NCBI GenBank assembly: GCA_026708685.1
Contig: JAPOUL010000078.1
Span: forward strand, 1-51,322
Direction: 5' to 3'
Length of the DNA stretch: 51,322 bases
DNA from: Bacteroidota bacterium
GTDB taxonomy: Bacteria > Bacteroidota > Rhodothermia > Rhodothermales > Bin80
How positions within the stretch are numbered: position 1 is the first letter of the stretch; every line of letters begins with the position of its first letter. A program made the position numbers and the translations under genes. Positions 8,418 to 16,913 of this stretch are shown piece by piece. Below the pieces are notes generated by a model. That model saw only the letters and a list, made by a program, of their open reading frames with translations, did no database searches and had not been told where the DNA came from.

Positions 8418-11344
8418 TGCCCCAACGAGAGTTGGCTCTGACGGATTATGTTCGTGCACTTGAGAGAGAGTGTCAGGGTGAGGTGCGTACGGACGATTAT
8501 AGCCGAGTCCTATACAGTACAGATGCCAGTATCTATCAGGTCAAGCCCTATGGTGTTTTCTTTCCCGCTTCCAGAGATGATGTCCATGCGGCTGTAGCCA
8601 TTGCTTCAACCTATGGTGTTCCCATTCTCCCCCGTACCGGAGGTAGTAGTCTTGCGGGGCAGGCTGTTTCGGAAGCGGTCGTGATGGATTTTACTCGGCA
8701 CCTTCATCGAATTCTGGAAGTCAATGAGGCGGAGAACTGGGTCCGTGCCGAGCCTGGGCTGGTACTGGATCAGCTGAATCACCAGCTCATCCCAACGGGA
8801 TACCAATTCGGACCCGATCCCGCAAGCAGTAACCGAGCTGCACTGGGTGGAGTCGTCAGCAATAATTCAACGGGAAGCCATTCAATCTGTTATGGAATGA
8901 CGGCCGATCATGTGCTTAGCATGAATGTTGTTCTAAGTGATGGATCTCAGGTGCATCTCGGTCCAGTAGAGCGAGATGATTTGCCTCAACGATCACAACG
9001 GTCTGGATTGGAGGGTAGAATCTATCAAGAGATGATGGACCTGACACAGCCCTCCAATAACCGAAACACAATCATTGAAGAAACTCCCCGTCACTGGCGA
9101 CGCTGTGGTGGATATAATCTTGATCGATTGGTAGGAAATGGCCCGTCGTTCAGGGTTCCACAGGATCCCAGATTTAATTTGTCTAAACTGGTATGTGGAT
9201 CTGAAGGCACTCTGGCGGTCATCCAAGATGTAACATTGAACCTCGTTCCCATTCCGATCGCTCGTGGGCTAGCCATTCTGGATTTTGAATCCACCGTAGA
9301 AGCCCTCCGACAGATCCCCGCCATTCTTGAGGCACATCCAAGTGCGATTGAATTGATGGATAATTTAGGACTCCGCTTGTGCAGGGATGTCCCCGAATAT
9401 GCCCGACTTCTTCAAACATTTATTGACGGAGATCCTGATTGTATTCTGATCACTGAATTTTATGGAGAGTCAGAAACCGAACTGCTGTCAAAAATAGATG
9501 ATCTTGCCAAGATTCTTGCTGGGCAGGGATTCAGAGATTGCGTTACACCTGTCTTGGATGCTACGAGGCAAAAAAATGTTTGGGAAGTCCGTAAGGCCGG
9601 ACTCGGACTTTTGATGAGCCTCAAAGGTGATCATAAACCCATTCCCTTTATTGAGGATGCTGCTGTCCCAACAGAGCATCTCGCAGAGTATGTGGACAAG
9701 ATTGGGCGGTTCTGTGGGGAAAGAGACACGAATGTCGCATATTATGCTCACGCAAGCGCGGGATGTGTTCATATTCGGCCGATCGTCAATACAAAAAAGG
9801 CTTCAGAAATTGCTAAGATCCCTGAAATTCTTGATTTTGCGATCGACTTACTGCATGGTTATGGGGGTGCACTGTCGAGTGAACATGGCGATGGGCGGGC
9901 GAGGAGTTGGATGAATGAACGATTTTTCGGACCTGAGTTGTATCGCCTCTATCAGAGTGTGAAGCAGGTATGGGATCCCAATAGACTACTCAATCCTGGC
10001 GTTGTGGTGGATGCACCCTCAGGAACGGAGAATCTACGATATGGTGCAGACTACAAGGTGATCCCTCTGGACTTAAACCTTGACTTCAGCGCAGAGCATG
10101 GATTTGATCGGGCGATTGAAATGTGTAATGGGGCTGGAATCTGTCGTAAAAAAACGACGGGTGTCATGTGTCCCAGCTTCATGGCAACCAATGAGGAAGA
10201 ACACTCAACGCGCGGCCGTGCCAACGCTCTGAGAGCAGCACTTTCGGGTCGTTTGCCTGCAGAGGAATTGACCAGTAAGCGTATGTATGAGGTCATGGAT
10301 CTGTGTATTGAATGCAAAGCCTGTAAGTCTGAGTGTCCTTCCTCGGTGGATATGGCAAAAATCAAGTTTGAATTTTTAGCCCAGTACTATCATCAGCATG
10401 CCCTTCCGTTGCGCACCCGAATGTTTGGTGATATAGCCAAGGTGAGCCGCATGGCCAGTGGCTCTTTGGCTCCAATGGCGAATGGGATCTTGCAGAGTAT
10501 GCCTGTGCGATTCCTACTTGACCGTGTCGTCGGAATTACGATGGAGCGTAAAATGCCGTCCTTCGCAAGGACTCCATTTACCAAATGGATCAAACAGCAC
10601 CATAGAAATGGGCAAAAGAGGCCTCAGGTAGTTCTGTTTCATGATACCTTTAATACCTTTAACGATCCCCATATTGCAATCGCTGCTGTTGAAGTGTTGG
10701 AAGCCGCAGGGTTTGAGGTGATTCCGTCAAGACATGGTTGTTGTGGTCGGCCAATGATTTCAAAGGGGTTGGTCAAAAAAGCACGAGATGCGGCAACTAA
10801 GACTGTTGAACAACTGTTCCCCTATGCCCAACAGGGCTTGCCGATCATTGGACTGGAGCCGAGCTGTCTACTGTCTTTACGAGACGAATATCTTTATTTG
10901 TTACCCAAGAGCGAAGAAGCGAAGATCGTTGCTGAGCGTGCAGTTCTCTTTGAAGAATTCATCGCCAATCTTGCCGAAGAGGGGCGGCTTAAGATGACCT
11001 TTACATCCTCATCAAGAGATGTTCTTCTACACGGGCATTGCCATCAGCGTGCGCTTGTAGGGACTGAATCTACGCATAAAGTCCTCTCTCTACCTGAAAA
11101 CTATCAAGTGCACGAGGTGGATAGCAGTTGCTGTGGAATGGCAGGTTCTTTTGGATACGAGAAAGAACACTACGATGTTTCCCGAAAGATGGCTGAACGC
11201 AGATTAATCCCTGAAATGCGTAAAGCAGATAAGGACACGATCATTGTTGCTCCGGGGACGAGCTGCCGTCACCAACTGGCACACTATGAAATCAAGAATG
11301 CACTGCATCCCGCAGAGGTTCTCCGGGATGCAATGATTCCGTAA
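8417..11344 (+). CDS. FAD-linked oxidoreductase fused to Fe-S (GlpC-like) domains, D-2-hydroxyacid dehydrogenase type
   Basis: This 975-residue enzyme has the YdiJ-like order of domains. An FAD-binding PCMH domain (about 30-250, with PRTGGSSLAGQ and GGVVSNNSTGSHS) is followed by an FAD-oxidase C-terminal domain (about 270-540, including SSEHGDGRARS). A ferredoxin-like region carries cysteines C570, C576, C585 and then C630-x2-C633-x2-C636-x3-C640-P for a 4Fe-4S cluster. Two CCG-type motifs follow (HGCCGRPM and SSCCGMAGS). Such proteins oxidise D-2-hydroxyacids such as D-lactate or D-2-hydroxyglutarate and pass electrons through Fe-S clusters to the quinone pool. The exact substrate cannot be read from sequence. 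It is the last gene of the ruvB operon and converges on the MFS gene. Confidence 0.92.
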   Translation: MPQRELALTDYVRALERECQGEVRTDDYSRVLYSTDASIYQVKPYGVFFPASRDDVHAAVAIASTYGVPILPRTGGSSLAGQAVSEAVVMDFTRHLHRILEVNEAENWVRAEPGLVLDQLNHQLIPTGYQFGPDPASSNRAALGGVVSNNSTGSHSICYGMTADHVLSMNVVLSDGSQVHLGPVERDDLPQRSQRSGLEGRIYQEMMDLTQPSNNRNTIIEETPRHWRRCGGYNLDRLVGNGPSFRVPQDPRFNLSKLVCGSEGTLAVIQDVTLNLVPIPIARGLAILDFESTVEALRQIPAILEAHPSAIELMDNLGLRLCRDVPEYARLLQTFIDGDPDCILITEFYGESETELLSKIDDLAKILAGQGFRDCVTPVLDATRQKNVWEVRKAGLGLLMSLKGDHKPIPFIEDAAVPTEHLAEYVDKIGRFCGERDTNVAYYAHASAGCVHIRPIVNTKKASEIAKIPEILDFAIDLLHGYGGALSSEHGDGRARSWMNERFFGPELYRLYQSVKQVWDPNRLLNPGVVVDAPSGTENLRYGADYKVIPLDLNLDFSAEHGFDRAIEMCNGAGICRKKTTGVMCPSFMATNEEEHSTRGRANALRAALSGRLPAEELTSKRMYEVMDLCIECKACKSECPSSVDMAKIKFEFLAQYYHQHALPLRTRMFGDIAKVSRMASGSLAPMANGILQSMPVRFLLDRVVGITMERKMPSFARTPFTKWIKQHHRNGQKRPQVVLFHDTFNTFNDPHIAIAAVEVLEAAGFEVIPSRHGCCGRPMISKGLVKKARDAATKTVEQLFPYAQQGLPIIGLEPSCLLSLRDEYLYLLPKSEEAKIVAERAVLFEEFIANLAEEGRLKMTFTSSSRDVLLHGHCHQRALVGTESTHKVLSLPENYQVHEVDSSCCGMAGSFGYEKEHYDVSRKMAERRLIPEMRKADKDTIIVAPGTSCRHQLAHYEIKNALHPAEVLRDAMIP

Positions 11345-11373
11345 AGGGCACATGATTTTGCAGGAGAGTACGT

Positions 11374-12825
11374 TTATTCACTGCCAATTTTTTCAGCCCG
11401 ATACCCGCCAGCTCGTAAGTCACGAATCAGTAGAATTCCAAAGACCAAGATCAGGATGAATCCAAAGGGGGCGAGCGTGCGGAAAGAAAGTCGTCCTCCT
11501 TCATTGTCAGCGGGATTTAACTGCTCCTGAGCACGGCCCACCACATCAGCATCAACTCCAGATCCACTCACGGCTCTGAGTGCTTGCATGGTGGCACCTC
11601 GTGGTAGCTCTCCGCTTTGTGAATATTCGTTGAGGACATCTTGCGTGGTCGTATTTACTGCCATGATATCTTCTGCCTGAGATCCAGCATCCTCAGCAAT
11701 GGATGGAAATGTGGTCGTTACTTCTTGAAATATTTCAACCACTACACCAGTACTGAGAACATCATGCCCCTTATCATCAGCAACACCTCCAAGCCACGGA
11801 GTGACAAAAAAGGCGGCAAGCATCCCGACGGCTCCCATTACGCCCAATCCTAATGCACCGCTCTTGGGATTTCGCTCGGACACGTATCCCAGCATGGTTG
11901 GCCAGAAATATGCAATCCCTGCGGCCCAAATGGCAGCAGTCAAAAATGCCATGAGTGTCGTTTCAGCCATGCTGAATAGGTAAAGTCCAAGGGTTGCTAA
12001 GATTGCACCCGTAAACAGGATTCCAGTAGGGGTGAGGACTCGAACGACTGGGCCTGCAAGTAGACGCAGTGTACCCATAATACCAAACACGAAACCGAAG
12101 ACCAAGAGACCATTGATTCCACCCGCCTTAAGGACCGAAGGAACCCAACTTGAAGGTGGGAGCTCCATGGAAGCAGTCAGTAGCATCATGGGTAGCATGA
12201 TGATCATAATTGGGGCAAACAGAGCCTTGAACGACTGTCCAACGGATACACCTGCTGAGACTCCTTCCGTTTGAGGGAAGGGTGCACTGAACATCATCAC
12301 GCCATATCCTAGAGCTGGAACCAACACCAGTAAAAGTTGGGATCGCCATCCAGCTCCAAGTTGAGCAAAGACCAAGGTTAGCAGAATAGCAGCAATCAGG
12401 TTTCCATACGGAAACCACATATGGAAATGATTCAGTTTGGATGTCTTGTTGTCAGGATACAGGGCTGCAACGAGAGGATTACAACCTGCTTCCACCAGAC
12501 CTGCACCAAGTCCAGCACAAAGTGAGCCTGCCACAGCCACAGCATATCCCTGAGACGTCATGATCAAAATGGCACCAGCCACATGGGTCACAAATGCTCC
12601 TCGCACGATCCATCGCATTCCAATGATATCGCAGAGGGGGGAGAAGATGGCTTGGCTGATGGTGAATCCGATGAAGAAAACTCCAGTAAAGACTCCCAAC
12701 TGGGCGTTAGTGAGAACAAACTCGGTTTTCACCGAGAAGGCGATTCCAGCGATTACTGTGAATGCAAATGCTGTCGTGAGTAGGGCCAGACAACTGCCAT
12801 AAAAGAGACGATTCTTATTAATCAT
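11374..12825 (-). CDS. Major facilitator superfamily transporter, sugar type
   Basis: The 483-residue membrane protein has about 12 hydrophobic segments. The first pair is followed by the MFS loop-2/3 signature region (FSPLCDIIGMRWIVRG), as in sugar:proton symporters of the FucP/glucose-galactose type. One oddity is a hydrophilic insertion of about 95 residues between the last two membrane segments (GGVADDKGHD to GGRLSFRT), acidic and rich in Gln/Thr. It is probably a loop exposed outside the cytoplasmic membrane. The substrate cannot be assigned. It stands alone on the minus strand, convergent with the FAD/Fe-S gene 29 bases away. Several antisense frames of 60-100 codons within it are shadows. 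Confidence 0.9.
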   Translation of the reverse strand: MINKNRLFYGSCLALLTTAFAFTVIAGIAFSVKTEFVLTNAQLGVFTGVFFIGFTISQAIFSPLCDIIGMRWIVRGAFVTHVAGAILIMTSQGYAVAVAGSLCAGLGAGLVEAGCNPLVAALYPDNKTSKLNHFHMWFPYGNLIAAILLTLVFAQLGAGWRSQLLLVLVPALGYGVMMFSAPFPQTEGVSAGVSVGQSFKALFAPIMIIMLPMMLLTASMELPPSSWVPSVLKAGGINGLLVFGFVFGIMGTLRLLAGPVVRVLTPTGILFTGAILATLGLYLFSMAETTLMAFLTAAIWAAGIAYFWPTMLGYVSERNPKSGALGLGVMGAVGMLAAFFVTPWLGGVADDKGHDVLSTGVVVEIFQEVTTTFPSIAEDAGSQAEDIMAVNTTTQDVLNEYSQSGELPRGATMQALRAVSGSGVDADVVGRAQEQLNPADNEGGRLSFRTLAPFGFILILVFGILLIRDLRAGGYRAEKIGSE

Positions 12826-13199
12826 TTGAAGAGTACGGATAAAATGAATGTAATAACCTTATTGAAATTCTTCTTAATATACATCAACCAACAACTAAAT
12901 GTGGGGATTTTCAAAACTACGAATAAATCCTACCCACCACATGTGAAATCCACACTCAGAACGATGTTCTGTGATGGATCTGTTTGATGCTTCAAGAGTG
13001 TGGAATTAAGATGAAGAGATGCGTCATTGAAAACGAAACAATGCTAACATCTCATAGAGTCAATTGGGGGAGTATCTATTCACATGGAATTACGTTCTCG
13101 TATTACAAAGATGAGTTTGGAGTCAGGATTATATCACTACTCAAAAGAAACCAGAGATCAAAGCCTTCGTTTACAGGTTTTCACCTTTCCTTTCTTTTC
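12826..13199. other. Divergent intergenic region, no gene seen
   Basis: About 370 AT-rich bases lie between the divergent MFS and DUF2911 genes. The DUF2911 frame stays open upstream to 12984, but that part (Cys/His-rich and irregular) does not look coding and precedes a clear signal peptide. The region probably holds both promoters. I could not pick out a specific site. Confidence 0.55.
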
Positions 13200-13784
13200 A
13201 TGCATCGTTTTATTTCATACACTTTTATACTTGCTTTCTTGCTTCTGCTGACCGATCATGCCTATGCTCAGCGGCCATCATCTCCCCGTGGAGAAGCCTC
13301 TACCCAGATTGGTGAAGATTGGATTATTGTTGATTATAGTCGTCCAATCCTGCGTGGTCGCACAGAGATTTTTGGATCTGGAGATGAATATGGTCAAATG
13401 GTTACAGGCCCCGCTCCTGTCTGGCGTGCTGGTGCGAACAAGTCTACACGATTCCACACTGAGACGGACCTCATGATAGGAGGTGTTAATGTTGTTGCAG
13501 GAGAATACAGCATCTTCGTTGAACTGGCCCAAGATGGTTGGACGTTTATTCTATCCTCTCACGAAGCGAAAGAATCCGGTAGAGAAGAAGGAGATGGACT
13601 TTGGGGAGCCTATGGGTACACAGATGATAAGGATGTTGTTCGGGCCCCTATGACGGTTTCTGAATTGGACATCAGTTTAGATCAATTCACGATTGGATTT
13701 ATTAATGTCACGGATCAGGGAGGAATTCTCGTGATGGTCTGGGAAACAACGATGGCAAGTATCCCTTTCATGATCGCCCAGTAG
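13200..13784 (+). CDS. Exported DUF2911 protein
   Basis: This 194-residue protein belongs to the DUF2911 family, common in Bacteroidota and of unknown function. ATG 13200 is chosen because it gives a textbook signal peptide (MHRFISYTFILAFLLLLTDHAYAQ) directly before the mature start. The family core follows: PSSPRGEASTQIGEDWIIV, DYSRPILRGRTEIFG, VWRAGANKSTRFHTETDL and VVAGEYSIFVEL. The predicted fold is an all-beta exported or periplasmic protein. It has no close functional partners; the next gene, a GHKL-nuclease, is 130 bases away on the same strand and differs in character. Confidence 0.9.
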   Translation: MHRFISYTFILAFLLLLTDHAYAQRPSSPRGEASTQIGEDWIIVDYSRPILRGRTEIFGSGDEYGQMVTGPAPVWRAGANKSTRFHTETDLMIGGVNVVAGEYSIFVELAQDGWTFILSSHEAKESGREEGDGLWGAYGYTDDKDVVRAPMTVSELDISLDQFTIGFINVTDQGGILVMVWETTMASIPFMIAQ

Positions 13785-13914
13785 AGTAGCAATACATAGA
13801 AAATCCCCGATGATCGTAGGTTATGATTCATAGAGACATTTGCTATTTTCTGCGATCAGATATGAGAGAAGTGCGTAACCATTAAGCATAGCTTTAAGTA
13901 CATGATTGCCCTCT

Positions 13915-15936
13915 ATGAGTAGAATTAATATCGGATGTGCCGTTCAGAATATTGTAGGCAAAACTGAACCTTACTCTCCACTTGTTGAGTTGGCTGTCAA
14001 CGCCGTTGAGTCCATTGAAGAAGCAGGTCAACAAAACGGATGTGTTACTATTCGTGTATTGCGTAGCGATCAAATCAAAATTGACCAAGCTCTACCGGAT
14101 GTGGTCGGGTTTGAAGTTGAGGATAATGGCATTGGATTTAATCAGGAGCATCTTCAATCATTTGACACCCTCTATACGGATTTAAAGATACAGCAGGGAG
14201 GCAAAGGATTTGGGCGCTTTGTGTGCCTAAAACACTTTAAAAATCTCTCCGTCCATAGTGTATATGAAAGGGAACATCAGTTTTTCTTTCAAAAATTTTC
14301 TATGGGAGAGGATCACGAAATTATACACAATCTTGAACATGACGTAAGCGAGATAAAGAAAACAGGAACAACCGTCTCAATCCGTCATCTTCGTACTGGT
14401 CCCTTCCCCGACAAAAAGCTTGATACCATAGCAAAGGTTCTGGTTCAGCGCATCCTCCCGTTTTTCCTCTCTAATCAGGAAAGATTCCCCAAAATTATCC
14501 TTTGTGAGGATTCAAGTGTGACTCAGGATCATCAAGAACCCATTTGTTTGAATGATTTTTTGGATAATCAAATAGGGAATTTCTTGGAGAGAATAGAACC
14601 TAAAATTTCTACATTTTCATTACCTACGAACACAGGTGATCAAAAACAATGTGACTTTTCAGTTCACATCTTTAAGCTCTATACTCCAAGAAATTGGACA
14701 AATCGTATTAGCCTTGTTGCTCACAAGCGGGAAGTATTACGCACCCAGCTATCGGACCATGTTCCAGAATTTCAAGATGCCTTTGACGAAGACAATGGCC
14801 AAGGAGAACTTCGCAAATACATCATCAAGGCCTACGTATGTAGTGACTATCTAGATGAAAATGTATCGGTGGAACGCGGAGGATTTAGATTCAAGAAACA
14901 TCGTGATTTGGAGTACCCCATTGGACGTTTACAAATTGAAGAAGAGGTTGCCCATATTGTCAAGAGTGCACTTGGTTCCGACATTACGACCCGTGAAGAT
15001 CAAAAAAGAAAAACCTTTCAAGATTATGTTGACAATAAGGCTCCGTGGTACAAACGAACTTTAGCCGACACAGATCTATCCAAGTTACCCTACAGACCTA
15101 CTGAAGAGCAAATGGAAGGTCATCTTAGAGTAAGTACTTTTCGAAGAGAGGCTGAGCTCAAAACTCGCGTAGACAAAATAATGTCAGATGTTGATTTAGA
15201 CTCCAGAGATCATGATCTGGCAGAAATCGTCAGTGACATATCTGATTCCAGTAAGGAGAAACTCGCCGAGTATGTTGTGTTTCGAAAAATTATTCTTGAT
15301 CTGTTCAAGCGAAACCTCGGACTGTCAGATGATGGGAATTATTCATATGAGCGAGTTCTTCACGATATTATCTTTCGTCGAAAAGGAGATACGGATTCAG
15401 TTTCTTATGAGGATCATAATTTATGGTTGATTGATGAGCGTCTCAATTTTACGAGCTATGTTGCATCCGACAAACCACTTGGTGATGGAAATCAGAAACG
15501 TCCAGATATTTTGGCATTTGATCGGGCCCACATGTTTAGAGGCGACAATGTTAAAAGCAATCCAATCACCATTTTTGAATTCAAGCGACCTCGTGAAGAT
15601 GGTTTTACAAATCCTTCATCTCTTGAAGATCCAATAATGAAAATTGTACGATATGTGAATGACATTAGAGATGGAAAATTCAGCACACCCGAAGGTCGAC
15701 CCATAGAAGTGACTGACCATACACCTGCCTATGGCTTTATCGTGTGTGATATTAGTCAAAAAGTTCGTAACTGGCTCCTCCGTGAACGAGATTTTAGGGA
15801 CCTTCCCGATAATTTGGGTTGGTATCGATGGTATGATTACAATAGTCTTCTGATTCAAGTGATTCAATGGGAGAAAATTTTACAGGATGCTGAGATTCGT
15901 AATAAGATTTACTTCAAAAAACTAGGCTTAGCCTAA
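13915..15936 (+). CDS. GHKL ATPase fused to a PD-(D/E)XK-like nuclease (solitary)
   Basis: This 673-residue protein starts at ATG 13915; an in-frame TTG lies 9 bases earlier. It carries a Bergerat-fold ATPase at the N-terminus: N-box E25-LAVN29, Mg/adenine motif D70-NGIG74 and the glycine lid G96-KGFG100. A long helical and mixed middle follows. Near the C-terminus a restriction-endonuclease-like core appears as R529-P-D531 and E555-F-K557 (D...ExK), then a Q/K-rich helix. This is the architecture of MutL/MORC-type ATPases found in prokaryotic restriction and defence loci, not of sensor kinases, since there is no receiver, His-box or membrane segment. No methyltransferase is adjacent, so self-protection, if needed, must come from elsewhere. 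A second protein of the same build but low similarity lies at 30051-32024. The role in defence is inference. Confidence 0.8.
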   Translation: MSRINIGCAVQNIVGKTEPYSPLVELAVNAVESIEEAGQQNGCVTIRVLRSDQIKIDQALPDVVGFEVEDNGIGFNQEHLQSFDTLYTDLKIQQGGKGFGRFVCLKHFKNLSVHSVYEREHQFFFQKFSMGEDHEIIHNLEHDVSEIKKTGTTVSIRHLRTGPFPDKKLDTIAKVLVQRILPFFLSNQERFPKIILCEDSSVTQDHQEPICLNDFLDNQIGNFLERIEPKISTFSLPTNTGDQKQCDFSVHIFKLYTPRNWTNRISLVAHKREVLRTQLSDHVPEFQDAFDEDNGQGELRKYIIKAYVCSDYLDENVSVERGGFRFKKHRDLEYPIGRLQIEEEVAHIVKSALGSDITTREDQKRKTFQDYVDNKAPWYKRTLADTDLSKLPYRPTEEQMEGHLRVSTFRREAELKTRVDKIMSDVDLDSRDHDLAEIVSDISDSSKEKLAEYVVFRKIILDLFKRNLGLSDDGNYSYERVLHDIIFRRKGDTDSVSYEDHNLWLIDERLNFTSYVASDKPLGDGNQKRPDILAFDRAHMFRGDNVKSNPITIFEFKRPREDGFTNPSSLEDPIMKIVRYVNDIRDGKFSTPEGRPIEVTDHTPAYGFIVCDISQKVRNWLLRERDFRDLPDNLGWYRWYDYNSLLIQVIQWEKILQDAEIRNKIYFKKLGLA

Positions 15937-15950
15937 CTTGGCTTCGCCAA
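15923..15950. repeat. Two tandem palindromes at the end of the GHKL-nuclease gene
   Basis: TAGGCT-T-AGCCTA (15923-15935) overlaps the last codons and the stop, and TTGGC-TTC-GCCAA (15938-15950) follows at once. The second can form a 5-bp hairpin. No T-tract follows on either strand, so a Rho-independent terminator is not proven. They could stabilise the mRNA end. Confidence 0.35.
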
Positions 15951-16041
15951 CATCCACAGCTCACTGTTGATGAATGATAATGGGCAGGTTGATTCACCAT
16001 TGCCCAGATGATCCAAATGCTTGATTTATCCAACTCAATGG

Positions 16042-16766
16042 TTATCGCATAAACAGTCCACCATTGATGTCAATGGTTTCCCCTGTCATAAAGATGTTTT
16101 CAATCAAGAACTCCACCGCCCGTGCTATATGATCACTCTCACCATTGAATTCAAGTGGAGTCTGATTCGCAATGTCGGCTAGTTTTTCTTTGGTGGAATA
16201 GCGGTCATGAAATGGCGTGAGAATCACTCCAGGTGTAATTGCATTGACTCGTATCTGTGGGGCGAGCTCGCGTGTTGCTCCCCGAGTAAATGAATCCATA
16301 GCACCTTTAGCCGCTCCATAGATAGTTGCTGTAGGTGCACCATGACGCATTGCAATGGAGGTCATGTTCACATACAGGGATGTGTCCCTTTTCGTAGTAG
16401 AGGAATGCATAATTTGGCCAGTAGCATGGTCGAAAAAGTATTGAGTGAAAAGATCTGTTCCATCAGTGACCATGTCACATCTTCAACATGGTGACGTTGG
16501 ATCAAGCCTCCAGCATTGTTGACAAATACATCAAGATGTTGGGTTGCAGTGGATACGTTTTGCATCAGATGATAGCAACCATCTTCATCGGCAAGGTCCG
16601 CCTGAATGGGTATTGCAATTCCACCCAAGTTGCTCACCTGCTCTGCAACATCGTGAATGGGTGACTGATTATGATGCAAAATCAGCGTGTTTCCTTCAGC
16701 AAGACGAAGAGCGGTGGAAGCACCGATACCAGTACTGGCTCCAGTGATTAGAATGGTACGTTGCAT
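16042..16766 (-). pseudogene. Short-chain dehydrogenase/reductase broken by a frameshift
   Basis: Two overlapping minus-strand frames together make one SDR of about 240 residues. The first (ATG 16766 to a stop at 16368-16370) holds the Rossmann cofactor motif TGASTGIG and the NNAG motif. The second continues in the -1 frame with VNMTSIAMR, the active-site Y-x-x-x-K (Y-GAAK), NAITPG and the C-terminal INGGLFMR. The switch falls close to an AAAAGGG run at about 16384-16391, and a single missing base restores the gene. All catalytic elements survive, so the lesion is recent or a sequencing error. The substrate is unknown; these SDRs act on sugars, steroids or acyl groups. It is co-directional with the upstream sulfatase. 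Confidence 0.82.
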
Positions 16767-16913
16767 TAATGATAGATCAGGATACAAGGATGCTTTAACC
16801 AACGATGGTGAACCATACGATCCATTATATCATAGCTTCTACGATATTTGAGTTCCAGTTGCGATCAAGAATATCAGTGAAAAAATACTTCATAACGCCG
16901 AGCCGTACCACCT

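Noticed and set aside
11641-12802. Several plus-strand open frames of 60-80 codons opposite the MFS gene, and similar ones opposite hisG, ruvB and the FAD/Fe-S gene
   Set aside because: Composition is that of antisense shadow frames (Arg/Ser/Pro-rich, no motif), and the opposite strand has a clear full-length gene.
12984-13199. Upstream extension of the DUF2911 frame to 12984
   Set aside because: The extra 72 residues precede an obvious signal peptide at 13200 and do not resemble coding sequence.
13807-13818. CCCCGATGATCG before the first GHKL gene, matched in inverse orientation near 32215 after the second
   Set aside because: A 12-base match between two points is expected many times by chance in a 51-kb window; the flanks do not extend it, so it is not evidence of a shared element end.
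15923-15935. TAGGCTTAGCCTA as an attachment site for an inserted element
   Set aside because: No second copy was found at the other side of a plausible element and no integrase is present.
13915-15936. GHKL protein as a sensor histidine kinase
   Set aside because: There is no His phosphoacceptor box, membrane segment or receiver gene, and the C-terminal D...EFK core points to a nuclease.
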